Part shown: positions 15,719-25,414 of the stretch, in pieces | Layout: each line of letters starts with the position of its first letter | Position numbering within the stretch: position 1 is the stretch's first letter | Assembly (NCBI GenBank): GCA_902537555.1 | Contig: CACBBR010000008.1 | Location: 1 to 53,191 of the forward strand | Source of the DNA: an uncultured Pelagibacteraceae bacterium | Lineage (GTDB): Bacteria; Pseudomonadota; Alphaproteobacteria; Pelagibacterales; Pelagibacteraceae | Length of the DNA stretch: 53,191 nucleotides | Direction: 5' to 3' | Notes under the pieces: generated by a model | What the model saw: only the letters and a program-made list of their open reading frames with translations | What the model was told of the DNA's origin: nothing | Database searches by the model: none | Made by a program: the position numbers and the translations under genes

Positions 15719-18690
15719 CTGCCTTTCAAATTTTCAAGAGTTCTAGTAATAAATCTTGGAGTCAGAGTTTTTATAGGATTTACTGTACTCTTCAAATCAT
15801 TAGGTTTTCCTTTAATTTTAAAACTTACCCCAAATACACCCTCCCCTGTTTTGCTACCAACTAATAAGTTTCCGATTAAAGGAATCTTAGCTATTGTTTT
15901 ATTTATAGTCGTAGCAGGAACTAGAGTGCCTTTTAAGCTAGTTATTTGATTTTTTTCTATATAGCCTTCCAACATTATAGATATAGATGGACCAATTGCG
16001 TACATCTCTTCTACCTCAATAAGATTATTTTTATTTTTAAAATCCATTTCAAGCTCATTAAATCTTATACCCTCTCCAGTTAAAAGATCAGCAATTCCTT
16101 GCAAAGATGCGAGGGTGAGTATTTTAGCCAAAACAGGCACTTCTTTAACTTTAAAATTTGTTATTTTTAAATTTGATCTTGAAATGTTTTCAATTTTTTT
16201 TGAATTTAATTTTAATTCACCATCCTCGAAGCCCATAATAAACTTATAATTATTTATAAATGGTTTAGGTTTCTGAATAAAAATGTTAGTAATTTTTTCA
16301 TCTTTTGAGGTAGTTCTAAAAGAGTATGAAAATTTATTAACTTTATTTAAATTTGCATTAAGTTTAGCTAAAAACACCTTATTATTTTTAATATCAATTT
16401 CTCCATTAAACTTATCTAAATAAAATTTTTTTTCTAAGTGTAAACTTTCAATATCAAATTTTATTGTAGTACTAATATTATCAAATATTTTTGATACTTT
16501 ATTCTTATTATCACTCTTAAGTAATGACTCTAAAAATTTTTCTACATCATAGTTAATACCTGTTACACTATAATTATTTGAAATTTTTCTAATTTTTAAA
16601 TTATTAAAAACTTTATTATCATTTAGATATTTAAAAAAAATTTCATCGAATTTAAGAATTTTCCTTTTATCTGATATATGAAAATTATTTATTAACAATT
16701 TATTATCATTTTCAATGAAACTTAATTTTTTAATAACTTTTTCTTTTTCATTAAACTTTATTGTGAATTCTAGATTAGAAGGTATTTTTTCTTTTTTAGA
16801 ATATTCAAACTCACTAATATTTATTATATTTTGATTTAAATTTAGTGAGGAATAAATCTCAAAATTATTTTTATTTCTTTTTGCTTTAATAAAAATATTA
16901 TCATTTCTTTCATTCAGAGTATACTTTCCATCTATTTGAATATTTGTTTTATCATTTGAATAATCAATTAATATTCTTGGTTTATTTAAAATAAATTTAT
17001 TTTGATAATTTTTTACATATTTTTTAATGTTTTTTGATTGATATTTTAACTCTAAACTATCTAGGATTAAATCTGATTTAAAATTGAAGTTTTTAATTTC
17101 ATAATTCTTATCCATTGAAAAATTAATAAAAAAATTCGAATTTAATTTAACAATTTGATCATCATGATATTTTGAATCTAATTTTAGTAAACTTTTAAAT
17201 TCTTTTGTATTTATCGAGTTATTTTTTGTGTTTAGATAAATGTCTACATTAGAGTTAATTTTGTCAAGTGAGATTAATTTCAAATTGAATAAATTATTAT
17301 CTTCTGAGTTATTATATTTTTTGTTAAAAAATGAATAGTTGCTATTTAAATCAACTTTTAATGAGTTTTCTTTAATTATTATATTTGTTTTTACATTTTT
17401 TAAAAATATTAAATTTTGAAAATCTTTATTGGTAGATAGTTTATCAAGGTTAATGTTTGAATTAATAGTATAATTTTTAAATTGCTTATTATTATCAATT
17501 TCAAATTCAAACTTGTTATCTGTAGCAACTTTTATCATGTCACTTGAAAATAAATTAGAATTTAATTTGAATAGATCTAAAAATATTTTAGAATTTAATA
17601 ATGTTTTTTTGTTGCTGATAAGTCCACTAATCTTTGTATTTTTTTCATTTTCCTTTACTAAAGATACTTTTAAGTCGTTGTTTTTATAATCTAAATCAAA
17701 ATCTTTTTGTCCCAAAAAAGAAAATTTTGAATAAAGGTCTGCATAAAAGTTGTTAGGCTGGTATTTTAAATTAATTTTACCTTTTTTAAGAAAAATAATT
17801 TGTTGATATTTTTTATTGAAATAGATTTCATCAAAGTCAATAATTGAATTTATTTTAAGATTTTGAATTTTATCTCTTGAATTAAAATTAAAAGTAAATG
17901 AATTTTTAGTTTGAAGTAAAATATCTTTTTCCGATAAATAATCTTGATTAAAATTTACAAATTTTAATAATAAGTTTGGATCTATATATGCTTTATTATT
18001 TGAAAGATCGCCCTCTACTTTGTACGTATCTTTTGTTTCTTTTATAACTTTAATTTCTTTTGAAAATAAATTTAAATCTTGATAGTTTAATAACAAGTTT
18101 GTGATTCTAGTTATATTATCTTTTGTCTTAAAATTAAAATTAATTTTTTTTAAGCTGCCATGACCAATTAAATTAAGTTCTGCATCACTTATTATCCCTG
18201 TAATATTATAAGAATAATTGTTTTTCTTTTTCAAATCATATTTAGTCTCTAATTCAAAATTTATAAATCCTTTTTTGATTTGACTGAAAAACTTATATCT
18301 ATCAAGATTATAATCTATCGAATTTAATAGAGACGTCAAACTTTTAATAGAATTTTCAGATGATTTTATTTTAATATTTTTGATTGAGTTTTCATTTTTA
18401 ATAAATTTTAAGATGCTTAAATTGATATCTAATTTTGAAACTTTTACTGGATAATTTTCTGAGACAAAACTTACATTTTCAGTGCTTATTTTAATTGAAG
18501 ACTGGGTTAGATTTAGCTGAATAAAAACTTGGTTAAGATTTAAACTTAATTTTGAATTATGCTCTTTTACTTTTTCAATTATGAAATTATTAAATTTTTC
18601 AGTTTTAAATCCATAAATACTTAAGTATGCAACAAACATTAAAAAAAATATTAAAACTGATACAAAAGTGATTAATAGTTTTTTAGCCAT
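15715..18690 (-). CDS. Large AsmA/YhdP-like (DUF3971-type) envelope protein
   Basis: A 991-residue protein with one N-terminal membrane segment (LLITFVSVLIFFLMFVAYLSI) and a long, repetitive beta-rich body very high in Lys, Asn, Ile and Ser. The conserved C-terminal part, from about residue 860 (ILTLASLQGIADLLTGEG) to IAKIPLIGNLLVGSKTGEGVF near 950, is the recognisable AsmA-like/YhdP domain. Such proteins are inner-membrane-anchored bridges thought to carry phospholipids to the outer membrane. It starts inside the last codons of prfB (8-base overlap), so it belongs to the mrcA-prfB transcription unit. The middle is too diverged for a closer call. Confidence 0.8.
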   Translation of the reverse strand: MAKKLLITFVSVLIFFLMFVAYLSIYGFKTEKFNNFIIEKVKEHNSKLSLNLNQVFIQLNLTQSSIKISTENVSFVSENYPVKVSKLDINLSILKFIKNENSIKNIKIKSSENSIKSLTSLLNSIDYNLDRYKFFSQIKKGFINFELETKYDLKKKNNYSYNITGIISDAELNLIGHGSLKKINFNFKTKDNITRITNLLLNYQDLNLFSKEIKVIKETKDTYKVEGDLSNNKAYIDPNLLLKFVNFNQDYLSEKDILLQTKNSFTFNFNSRDKIQNLKINSIIDFDEIYFNKKYQQIIFLKKGKINLKYQPNNFYADLYSKFSFLGQKDFDLDYKNNDLKVSLVKENEKNTKISGLISNKKTLLNSKIFLDLFKLNSNLFSSDMIKVATDNKFEFEIDNNKQFKNYTINSNINLDKLSTNKDFQNLIFLKNVKTNIIIKENSLKVDLNSNYSFFNKKYNNSEDNNLFNLKLISLDKINSNVDIYLNTKNNSINTKEFKSLLKLDSKYHDDQIVKLNSNFFINFSMDKNYEIKNFNFKSDLILDSLELKYQSKNIKKYVKNYQNKFILNKPRILIDYSNDKTNIQIDGKYTLNERNDNIFIKAKRNKNNFEIYSSLNLNQNIINISEFEYSKKEKIPSNLEFTIKFNEKEKVIKKLSFIENDNKLLINNFHISDKRKILKFDEIFFKYLNDNKVFNNLKIRKISNNYSVTGINYDVEKFLESLLKSDNKNKVSKIFDNISTTIKFDIESLHLEKKFYLDKFNGEIDIKNNKVFLAKLNANLNKVNKFSYSFRTTSKDEKITNIFIQKPKPFINNYKFIMGFEDGELKLNSKKIENISRSNLKITNFKVKEVPVLAKILTLASLQGIADLLTGEGIRFNELEMDFKNKNNLIEVEEMYAIGPSISIMLEGYIEKNQITSLKGTLVPATTINKTIAKIPLIGNLLVGSKTGEGVFGVSFKIKGKPNDLKSTVNPIKTLTPRFITRTLENLKGS

Positions 18691-19781
18691 TTATTTTATA
18701 TAAAGAACTTTCTAAGAATTCATCTAATTCACCATCTAAAACTTTATCTGGATTTGAGCTCTCATAATTTGTTCTATTGTCTTTTACCATTCTATATGGA
18801 TGCAATACATATGATCTAATTTGATGTCCCCATCCTATCTCTGATTTTGAGCTTTCTATATTTTCATTTTCTTTTCTTCTTTTTTGTATTTCATGCTCAT
18901 AAAGTCTTGCTTTAAGCATATTCATACAAGTTTCTTTATTTTTATGCTGAGATCTTTCGTTTTGACATTGAACAACAATTTTACTTGGAAGATGAGTAAT
19001 TCTTACAGCGCTATCTGTTGTATTAACATGTTGTCCACCAGCTCCGCTGGACCTGTAAGTATCAACTCTTAAGTCTTTATCTAAAATTTCAATATCTATA
19101 TCTTCACTTAATACAGGATAAACCCATACACTTGCAAAACTCGTGTGTCTTCTAGAACCAGAGTCGAATGGAGAAATTCTTACTAGCCGATGAATTCCTG
19201 ACTCAGATTTTAAAAAACCATATATATACTCTCCTGATATTTTTATAACTGATGATTTTATTCCAGCTTCATCTCCTTTATGTTCACTTATTAATTCAAT
19301 ATTATTGCCTCTATTAGATGCCCACTTCATATACATTCTTCTTAACATCTGGGCCCAGTCTTGACTTTCGGTACCTCCTGCACCTGCATGAAATTCTAGA
19401 TAACTGTCTAAAGTATCATTCTCATTCGATAGAAAACATTTTATTTCTAATTCTTTAAAATTTTTTTTAAGTTTTTTAAATTTATTTAAAATTTCGGTAA
19501 TTAATTGTTTGTCTTTTTCTTCATCTGCCAATTTAAAAATTTCATACAACTCATTAATCTCATGTTCAGATTGCTTGTGCGAATTCAATAGGAAATCATA
19601 ATTATTTTTTTCTTTTAATATTTTTTCAGCTTGTTTTCTATTTTCCCAAAATTTAGGATTTTCAATTATGTTGTCTAGTTTATTTCTTTTAACTTTAATA
19701 TTTTTTGTTTCAAAGAAACTCCTTAATTCTTTGATTTATTTTAACAACATCAGTTTTGAATTTTTCTATTTCTTGTTCCAT
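18683..19781 (-). CDS. prfB: Peptide chain release factor 2, made by programmed +1 frameshift
   Basis: Reading starts at ATG 19781, sharing a base with the stop of the penicillin-binding-protein gene (TAATG). It runs 23 codons to CTT TGA (19715-19710). Just before lies an internal Shine-Dalgarno AAGGAG (19724-19719), 3 bases from CTT, exactly the layout of the E. coli prfB shift site. Skipping one base at 19712 joins the main frame and gives 23+342 = 365 residues, the normal RF2 length. GAGGQHVN carries the peptidyl-hydrolysis GGQ, and SPF in RISPFDSGSR is the RF2 stop-codon reader for UGA. A start inside the second frame alone (for example TTG 19588) would lose the N-terminal domain. Confidence 0.95.
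19709..19724 (-). promoter_or_regulatory. Programmed +1 frameshift site of prfB
   Basis: Minus strand AAGGAG TTT CTT TGA A: Shine-Dalgarno-like hexamer at 19724-19719, a three-base spacer, slippery CTT at 19715-19713 and in-frame UGA at 19712-19710. When RF2 is scarce, UGA is read slowly and ribosomes slip forward one base, so RF2 controls its own synthesis. Confidence 0.92.
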
Positions 19782-22120
19782 TAATAAAACTTTAAAATAT
19801 TATTTTTTAATTTATAAATGTTATCAATATCATTACTAATATATATTTGATTTTCAATTTTTTCTTTTTTATAGGACTCAATAATTGTTTTTTTTGATCC
19901 AAAATCTGCTTTTTTTCCTGTATCGGCATCTATTACCATCATTTTAATTCCCTCTGCAATTTTAAAGGGTCTAGCTTCATAATTTTTTACTGCTTTTTTG
20001 ATAAAATCCTTGAAAATAGGTAAGGCAGTTTTAGAGCCTGTTTCAAATTTTCCCAATTTTTTTGGGCTATCATAGCCCACATAAACTCCCACAACTAAAT
20101 TTGAGGTATATCCAATAAACCAGGTATCAGTATTATTGTTAGTTGTGCCAGTTTTACCTGCGATTTGTAAATTTAAATCTCTCAACCGTTTCCCAGTTCC
20201 TCTTTGAATAACACCCTCAAGTATTGAAGTCATTTGATAAGCTGTCTGTGGAGAAAAAATTTGTTCAAAGTTACTTTTTATTATTGGGATACTATCCCCT
20301 TTAAAAGAAATTTTATCACAGTTTTCACAAAACCTTTTTTCGTTATTTGATATTGTATTTCCTTGGCTATCTTGAATTCTATCGATTATAACTGGATTAA
20401 CTAACTTTCCACCATTTACAAATGAACAGTAAGCACTTGTAATATTCATCAATGTAGTTTCTGCAGAACCTAGGGAAACTGACAATAATTGGTCTGGATT
20501 TTCATAAATATTAAGTTTTTTTGAGAAATTTATAATTTTGTCTATTCCTAAATCTTGTGAAATTCTAACTGTCATTAAGTTTCTAGATTTTTCAACTCCC
20601 GTTCTTAATGTTGAGAGACCGTAGAATTTTTTACCATAATTTTCAGGTTTCCACATTTTAAGATCCTCTCCTTGATCAAGTACAATGGGCGCATCTAGAA
20701 TTAGGGAAGAAGGCGTATAGTTATTTTCTAATGCTAAAGCATATATAAATGGTTTAAAAGCAGAACCAGGCTGTCTTCTTGCTTGAGAAACTCTATTAAA
20801 TTCGCTTTTTTTAAAACTAAACCCTCCAGACATAGCTAACACTCTCCCACTGTAAGGGTCCATAACAACTATTCCTCCATTTACATTTGGTAATTGTCTT
20901 AGACTGAAAACTCCATCAGAAATTTTTTTAACATAAATTAAATCATTTAATTTAAAAATTTGATTAAAATTTTTCCTTGTCCAATTAATATCTTCATAAT
21001 TAATTATTCCATTTTCTTTATTTGAAGTTTGAATTACAGTCTCAAATTTGTCTATTCTTTTTACAATTGCAATTTGCCAACCAATAGTTTTTTCTAATTT
21101 AAAGTCTTCTAAATTTTTATACCAATCTTTATTTTTTCTATTATCTAATGGTCCACGCCAACCTCTTCTCTTATCATATTCTATCAACCCTTTTCTTAAT
21201 GACGAAGATGCAAAATTTTGAAGCTCTAAATTAATTGGAGTTTTTATATTAAATCCTTGTTTATAAACTTTATCATAGCCATAATCTTGAATTATTTTTT
21301 TTCTAATATCTTCAACAAAATATCTTGTATCTTCTAAAAAAATTCTTTTCCTTTTTTTTAAAATGATTTGAGAATTAATTAATTCGTGATACTTTTCTTT
21401 TGATATATATGAGTTATCGTATAAATTTTTTATTACTAAATTTCTTCTATACTTTGCTAACTTTATGTTTTTATAAGGATTGTATTTGCTTGGTGCTTTT
21501 GGTAACGCAGCTAACAAAGCCGACTCGGAGTAATCTAATTCATTTATCGGCTTATCAAAATACCTTAAACTTGCCGATGCTATTCCGTAAGAACCCTCTC
21601 CAAGATAAATTTGATTTAAGTAAAGTTCTAAAATTCTCTCCTTAGAAAGAGCTCTTTCAATTCTAAAAGCTAATATAGCCTCTTTTATTTTTCTATCTAA
21701 ACTAACCTCATTTGATAATAGAAAATTTTTAGCTACCTGCTGAGTGATTGTAGATGCTCCCTCAAGTCTATTGGATTTAATTATATTAAAGATATTATTT
21801 TTAACTGCTCTTAATACGCCTTTTGCATCTACTCCAGGATGTGTAAAAAAATTCTTATCTTCTGAAGATAAAAATGAGTAAATAAGTTTTTTTGGGATTG
21901 CATTATATGGAACAAATATTCTTTTTTCCGTTGAAAAATCACTAATTAATACCCCATTTCCAGAATAAACTTTACTTGATACTGGTGGTTTATAATTTTT
22001 TAAAAATTTATAATCTGGTAACTTATTAGAGTAAGTCCATAAAATTACAAAAATTCCTATAAAACCCACTAAAGAAAAAAAAGTTAAAGCTATTACAAAT
22101 TTTTTAATTAATTTACTCAT
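19781..22120 (-). CDS. mrcA: Penicillin-binding protein 1A (bifunctional peptidoglycan synthase)
   Basis: A 779-residue class A PBP with an N-terminal membrane anchor (residues 8-29). The glycosyltransferase domain has SSEDKNFFTHPGVD (catalytic Glu87) and GASTITQQVAKN (121-132). The transpeptidase domain has Ser453 in SAFK, SRN at 512-514 and KTGTT from 656. It polymerises glycan strands and crosslinks peptides in the periplasm. The gene is first in a unit with prfB and the AsmA-like gene, with prfB starting within its stop codon, and it is divergent from the RNase E/G gene (81 bases). A pair of cysteines (ENCDK region, near 598-601) is present and of unknown meaning. Confidence 0.96.
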   Translation of the reverse strand: MSKLIKKFVIALTFFSLVGFIGIFVILWTYSNKLPDYKFLKNYKPPVSSKVYSGNGVLISDFSTEKRIFVPYNAIPKKLIYSFLSSEDKNFFTHPGVDAKGVLRAVKNNIFNIIKSNRLEGASTITQQVAKNFLLSNEVSLDRKIKEAILAFRIERALSKERILELYLNQIYLGEGSYGIASASLRYFDKPINELDYSESALLAALPKAPSKYNPYKNIKLAKYRRNLVIKNLYDNSYISKEKYHELINSQIILKKRKRIFLEDTRYFVEDIRKKIIQDYGYDKVYKQGFNIKTPINLELQNFASSSLRKGLIEYDKRRGWRGPLDNRKNKDWYKNLEDFKLEKTIGWQIAIVKRIDKFETVIQTSNKENGIINYEDINWTRKNFNQIFKLNDLIYVKKISDGVFSLRQLPNVNGGIVVMDPYSGRVLAMSGGFSFKKSEFNRVSQARRQPGSAFKPFIYALALENNYTPSSLILDAPIVLDQGEDLKMWKPENYGKKFYGLSTLRTGVEKSRNLMTVRISQDLGIDKIINFSKKLNIYENPDQLLSVSLGSAETTLMNITSAYCSFVNGGKLVNPVIIDRIQDSQGNTISNNEKRFCENCDKISFKGDSIPIIKSNFEQIFSPQTAYQMTSILEGVIQRGTGKRLRDLNLQIAGKTGTTNNNTDTWFIGYTSNLVVGVYVGYDSPKKLGKFETGSKTALPIFKDFIKKAVKNYEARPFKIAEGIKMMVIDADTGKKADFGSKKTIIESYKKEKIENQIYISNDIDNIYKLKNNILKFY

Positions 22121-22201
22121 TTTAGTTTAAATTATCGATTGAATTTGTTAAAGTTGTGGCACCGAATTTAAAAATAAACAAATGAAAAATAATCAAAATT
22201 T

Positions 22202-23971
22202 ATGTCAAAAAATTTATACATTGATGCATCGCATCCTAATGAGACAAGGGTTGTACTCAAAAAAGATAATCATATTGAAGACTACGAATACGAAAGCATA
22301 CATAATACATTAATTAAAAATAATATTTACCTAGGTAAAGTAAGTCGAATTGAACCATCTCTTCAAGCTGCATTTGTAGATTTTGGAAGAGAGAGACATG
22401 GTTTCCTTTCATTTAATGATATTCAATCAGATTATTATCAACTACCTCAAAGTGATTTGGAAAAGATTAAAGAGGAAGAAGAAAAAGTTAGAGTAGAATT
22501 ATCAAAAGAAAGTGAAAATAATGAAAATCAAATTTTGGAAGGTAACAAAGAGATTAGAATAAATGATCCGGTTGAAAAATTAGAGGAAGAAAATAAAGAT
22601 AAAAAGATAACAGAGAAAAAATTTCCCTCTAAAAGATATAAAATTCAAGAAGTAATAAAACCAAACCAAGTAATATTAGTTCAAGTGCTTAAAGATGAAA
22701 GAGGTTTTAAAGGGGCAGCCTTAAGCACTTTTATAAGTATTGCTGGTAAATATATAGTTTTGATGCCGAATACAGCAAAAGGAGGTGGAATTTCTCGAAA
22801 AATATTTAATCCGGGAGATAGGAAAAAAATTAGAAAAATTTTAAATGAGATAGAGATTCCAAAAGAAATGGGAATCATCGTTAGAACGGCCGGTTCAAAT
22901 AAAACCAAGAATGAAATAGAAGGTGATTTAAGTAATTTAATAAATATATGGAACTCAATAAAAAGTAGCGCATTAAATTCTATAGCTCCAGCAATAATTC
23001 ATCAAGAAAGTGATATCATAAAAAGGTGTATCAGAGACATGTATGATGATGAAACACAAAGTATAATTATTGAAGGTAATGAAGGATATCAAAAAGCAAA
23101 AAACTATATGAAACTTATGATGCCAAAACAATTAAAAAAAATTAAAAAATTTAGAGAAAAAATTCCACTCTTTTTTAAAGAAAACATTGAGAAAAAGCTT
23201 TTTGAAATTTTTAAGTCAGAGGTAAAATTAATCTCTGGAGGGTATTTAGTAATAAATCCTACTGAGGCATTAGTTTCTATAGATATAAATTCAGGTAAAT
23301 CAATAAAACAAAGAAATGTTGAAAGTACTGCATTAGATACTAACCTTGAAGCAGCTGAAGAAATAGCAAGACAAATTAAAATTAGAGATTTATCAGGCTT
23401 AATTATAATTGATTTTATTGATATGCTTAGTTTTAATAATCGAAAACAGGTTGAAAGAAGATTAAAAGAAAGATGTAGAAATGATAGGGCCAGAATACAA
23501 ATTGGCAGAATTAGTAACTTTGGGTTACTTGAAATGTCAAGACAGAGGTTAAGAGAGAGTAACGTAAAATGGTCCATTAAATTGACAAATGAAACACTAG
23601 CATTGAAATTAATAAAGTTAATTGAAATTAAAACTCTTGATACAAATTCTAAAATAGTGAATGTAAAAATTAATGAAAAGATACTTAAATTTATCGTAGA
23701 TCAATTTGAAGAGGATTTGAATTATTTTAAGAAAAAAAACAAAGTAAAAATTAATTTTGAAGTTGATCAAAATTTAAGTGTTCAAGAATACGCTATAGAA
23801 TTAAAATCAAAAACAGGAAAAGTAATTGACAAAGTTGAAAAATTAGAAAGCTTACAAAATAATATTGAGCAAAAAAATGAAAAAATTCAAAAATCTACAA
23901 AAGATAAAAATAAAAATTTTAAAAGAAAAAAAATAAAAAAAAAATTTAACAAAAAAAAGAAATCAAATTAA
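22202..23971 (+). CDS. rne: Ribonuclease E/G lacking the cysteine Zn-link
   Basis: A 589-residue endoribonuclease for mRNA decay and rRNA processing. An S1 domain (about 35-185) is interrupted by a charged insertion (about 85-140), as in other alphaproteobacterial RNase E proteins. Catalytic Asp361 (SIDINSG) and Asp404 (IIDFID) are present. After LLEMSRQRLRES the usual CPxC zinc-binding motif is absent: the sequence goes straight on as NVKWSIKLTNETLALKL with no cysteine. The C-terminus is a short lysine-rich tail, not a long degradosome scaffold. It converges on thiG with a 9-base overlap. It could be named rne or rng; the S1 insertion favours rne. Confidence 0.9.
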   Translation: MSKNLYIDASHPNETRVVLKKDNHIEDYEYESIHNTLIKNNIYLGKVSRIEPSLQAAFVDFGRERHGFLSFNDIQSDYYQLPQSDLEKIKEEEEKVRVELSKESENNENQILEGNKEIRINDPVEKLEEENKDKKITEKKFPSKRYKIQEVIKPNQVILVQVLKDERGFKGAALSTFISIAGKYIVLMPNTAKGGGISRKIFNPGDRKKIRKILNEIEIPKEMGIIVRTAGSNKTKNEIEGDLSNLINIWNSIKSSALNSIAPAIIHQESDIIKRCIRDMYDDETQSIIIEGNEGYQKAKNYMKLMMPKQLKKIKKFREKIPLFFKENIEKKLFEIFKSEVKLISGGYLVINPTEALVSIDINSGKSIKQRNVESTALDTNLEAAEEIARQIKIRDLSGLIIIDFIDMLSFNNRKQVERRLKERCRNDRARIQIGRISNFGLLEMSRQRLRESNVKWSIKLTNETLALKLIKLIEIKTLDTNSKIVNVKINEKILKFIVDQFEEDLNYFKKKNKVKINFEVDQNLSVQEYAIELKSKTGKVIDKVEKLESLQNNIEQKNEKIQKSTKDKNKNFKRKKIKKKFNKKKKSN

Positions 23972-24736
23972 TCCTTTTTTGGTTGTTGAAGGTGATCCTT
24001 GTAAATTAGGCTCAATTCTACCTGAAAGAAAAGATTTTCTTCCTGAAATAACTGCATACTTCATAGACTCAGCCATTTGTAATGGATTCTTTGCTTTAGC
24101 TATAGCTGTATTTATCAAGACTGCATCGCAACCCATTTCCATTGCCTGAACAGCATCTGAAGCTTGTCCTATTCCCGCGTCAATAATTAGAGGGACTTTT
24201 GTTTGATGTCTTAATATTTTTATATTTGTTTTATTTTGAATTCCAAGTCCAGATCCAATTGGTGCAGCTAATGGCATAATTGCTGATGCACCTGCATTTT
24301 CTAATCTCTTACACATAAGTGGATCATCATTACAATAAACCATTACTTTAAATCCTTCTTTAGTCAAAACTTCTGTTGATTTTAAAGTTTCAATCATATC
24401 TGGAAATAAGTTTTTTTTATCACCTAAAACTTCAAGTTTTACTATTTTCCAGTCACCAATTTCTCTAGCAAGTCTTAATGTACGTAAAGCATCAGTCGAT
24501 GTAAAACATCCTGCTGTATTAGGTAGATACATTATTTTTTTTGGATCAATATAATCCATCAATAAAGGCTTAGACCGATCAGATATATTTACCCTTCTTA
24601 CAGCAACGGTAACAATCTCTGCACCAGAAATTTTAATTGCTTTTGAACATTCTGACATATTCTTATATTTGCCAGTTCCAACTATAAGCCTAGAATTAAA
24701 TTTTTTGTTTGCAATTTTCAAATAATCTAATTTCAT
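23963..24736 (-). CDS. thiG: Thiazole synthase ThiG
   Basis: A 257-residue TIM-barrel enzyme that builds the thiazole phosphate of thiamine from deoxyxylulose-5-phosphate, dehydroglycine and ThiS-thiocarboxylate. LIVGTGKYKN (17-26) opens the barrel. Lys100 in KLEVLGD matches the Schiff-base lysine. IIDAGIGQASDAVQAMEMGCDAVLINTAIA near residues 190-220 is the conserved phosphate-binding end. Its start codon shares a base with the thiS stop (TAATG), so the two are translationally coupled. No other thi gene lies in the window. Confidence 0.96.
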   Translation of the reverse strand: MKLDYLKIANKKFNSRLIVGTGKYKNMSECSKAIKISGAEIVTVAVRRVNISDRSKPLLMDYIDPKKIMYLPNTAGCFTSTDALRTLRLAREIGDWKIVKLEVLGDKKNLFPDMIETLKSTEVLTKEGFKVMVYCNDDPLMCKRLENAGASAIMPLAAPIGSGLGIQNKTNIKILRHQTKVPLIIDAGIGQASDAVQAMEMGCDAVLINTAIAKAKNPLQMAESMKYAVISGRKSFLSGRIEPNLQGSPSTTKKGLI

Positions 24737-24954
24737 TAACCACCACCTATAAAATGAACAATTTCTATTTTATCTTTATTTTTTAAAATTATTTTTTTTA
24801 ATTTTTTTTTATCAACTATTTCTTCATTTAATTCTACAGCAACTTTATTAATTGGTGTTTTTAACTTTTCTATAAGATTTTCTAAAGAAAATTTTAGATT
24901 AACAGTTAAACGCTTACCGTTGACCACTATTTTTATTTTATTTTTTTTATTCAT
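24736..24954 (-). CDS. thiS: Sulfur carrier protein ThiS
   Basis: A 72-residue ubiquitin-fold protein with the required C-terminal glycine pair (VHFIGGG), on which the thiocarboxylate that donates sulfur to thiazole is formed. Internal landmarks VNGKRL and VAVELNEEIV fit the family, and the length is typical. It is immediately followed by thiG and is divergent from aroQ with only 16 bases between start codons. Confidence 0.92.
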   Translation of the reverse strand: MNKKNKIKIVVNGKRLTVNLKFSLENLIEKLKTPINKVAVELNEEIVDKKKLKKIILKNKDKIEIVHFIGGG

Positions 24955-24959
24955 ATAAT
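24954..24959 (+). promoter_or_regulatory. Candidate -10 box for aroQ, near-leaderless
   Basis: TATAAT at 24954-24959 lies 11 bases before the aroQ ATG, so a transcript from it would have a leader of only about 5 bases. There is no well-spaced -35 box (a TTGACC at 24920 is too far). The box overlaps the thiS start codon on the other strand. Chance A+T matches cannot be excluded. Confidence 0.35.
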
Positions 24960-24970
24960 ATAAGTTTCTA

Positions 24971-25414
24971 ATGAGTAAAATAATTATAATTAATGGTCCT
25001 AATCTTAATCTATTAGGTGAAAGAGAACAAACTCAATATGGTAGCAAGGATTATAAATATCTCGAAGAAATTTGTCAAAATAGATCAAAAGATTTAAATT
25101 TAGATATAGAAATTATACAATCGAATATTGAAGGAGAGATTGTAAATATTATCCAAAAAGCTCGTAATACTCATGATGGGATTATTATAAATGCTGCAGG
25201 ATATAGCCACACTTCTGTTGCAATTAGAGATGCTTTGAGTATTTTTAAGAAGCCTATTATCGAAATTCACATATCGAATATTTATAAAAGAGAGGATTTT
25301 AGACACAAATCTTTAATAAGTGCTGTTGTCACTGGTATAATTTGTGGATTAGGGGTAAATGGCTATATTTTAGCCATAAATTCTATGCATCAGTTATTAA
25401 AAAATGAAAATTAA
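24971..25414 (+). CDS. aroQ: 3-dehydroquinate dehydratase, type II
   Basis: A 147-residue type II dehydroquinase of the shikimate pathway, a cytosolic dodecamer in this family. NGPNLNLLGEREQTQYGS (8-25) contains the catalytic Tyr23. INAAGYSHTSVAIRDAL and EIHISNIYKREDFRHKS follow in the usual order. In the QSNxEGE stretch the common histidine is isoleucine here. It leads the aroQ-accB-accC run, overlaps accB by 11 bases, and is divergent from thiS. Confidence 0.95.
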   Translation: MSKIIIINGPNLNLLGEREQTQYGSKDYKYLEEICQNRSKDLNLDIEIIQSNIEGEIVNIIQKARNTHDGIIINAAGYSHTSVAIRDALSIFKKPIIEIHISNIYKREDFRHKSLISAVVTGIICGLGVNGYILAINSMHQLLKNEN

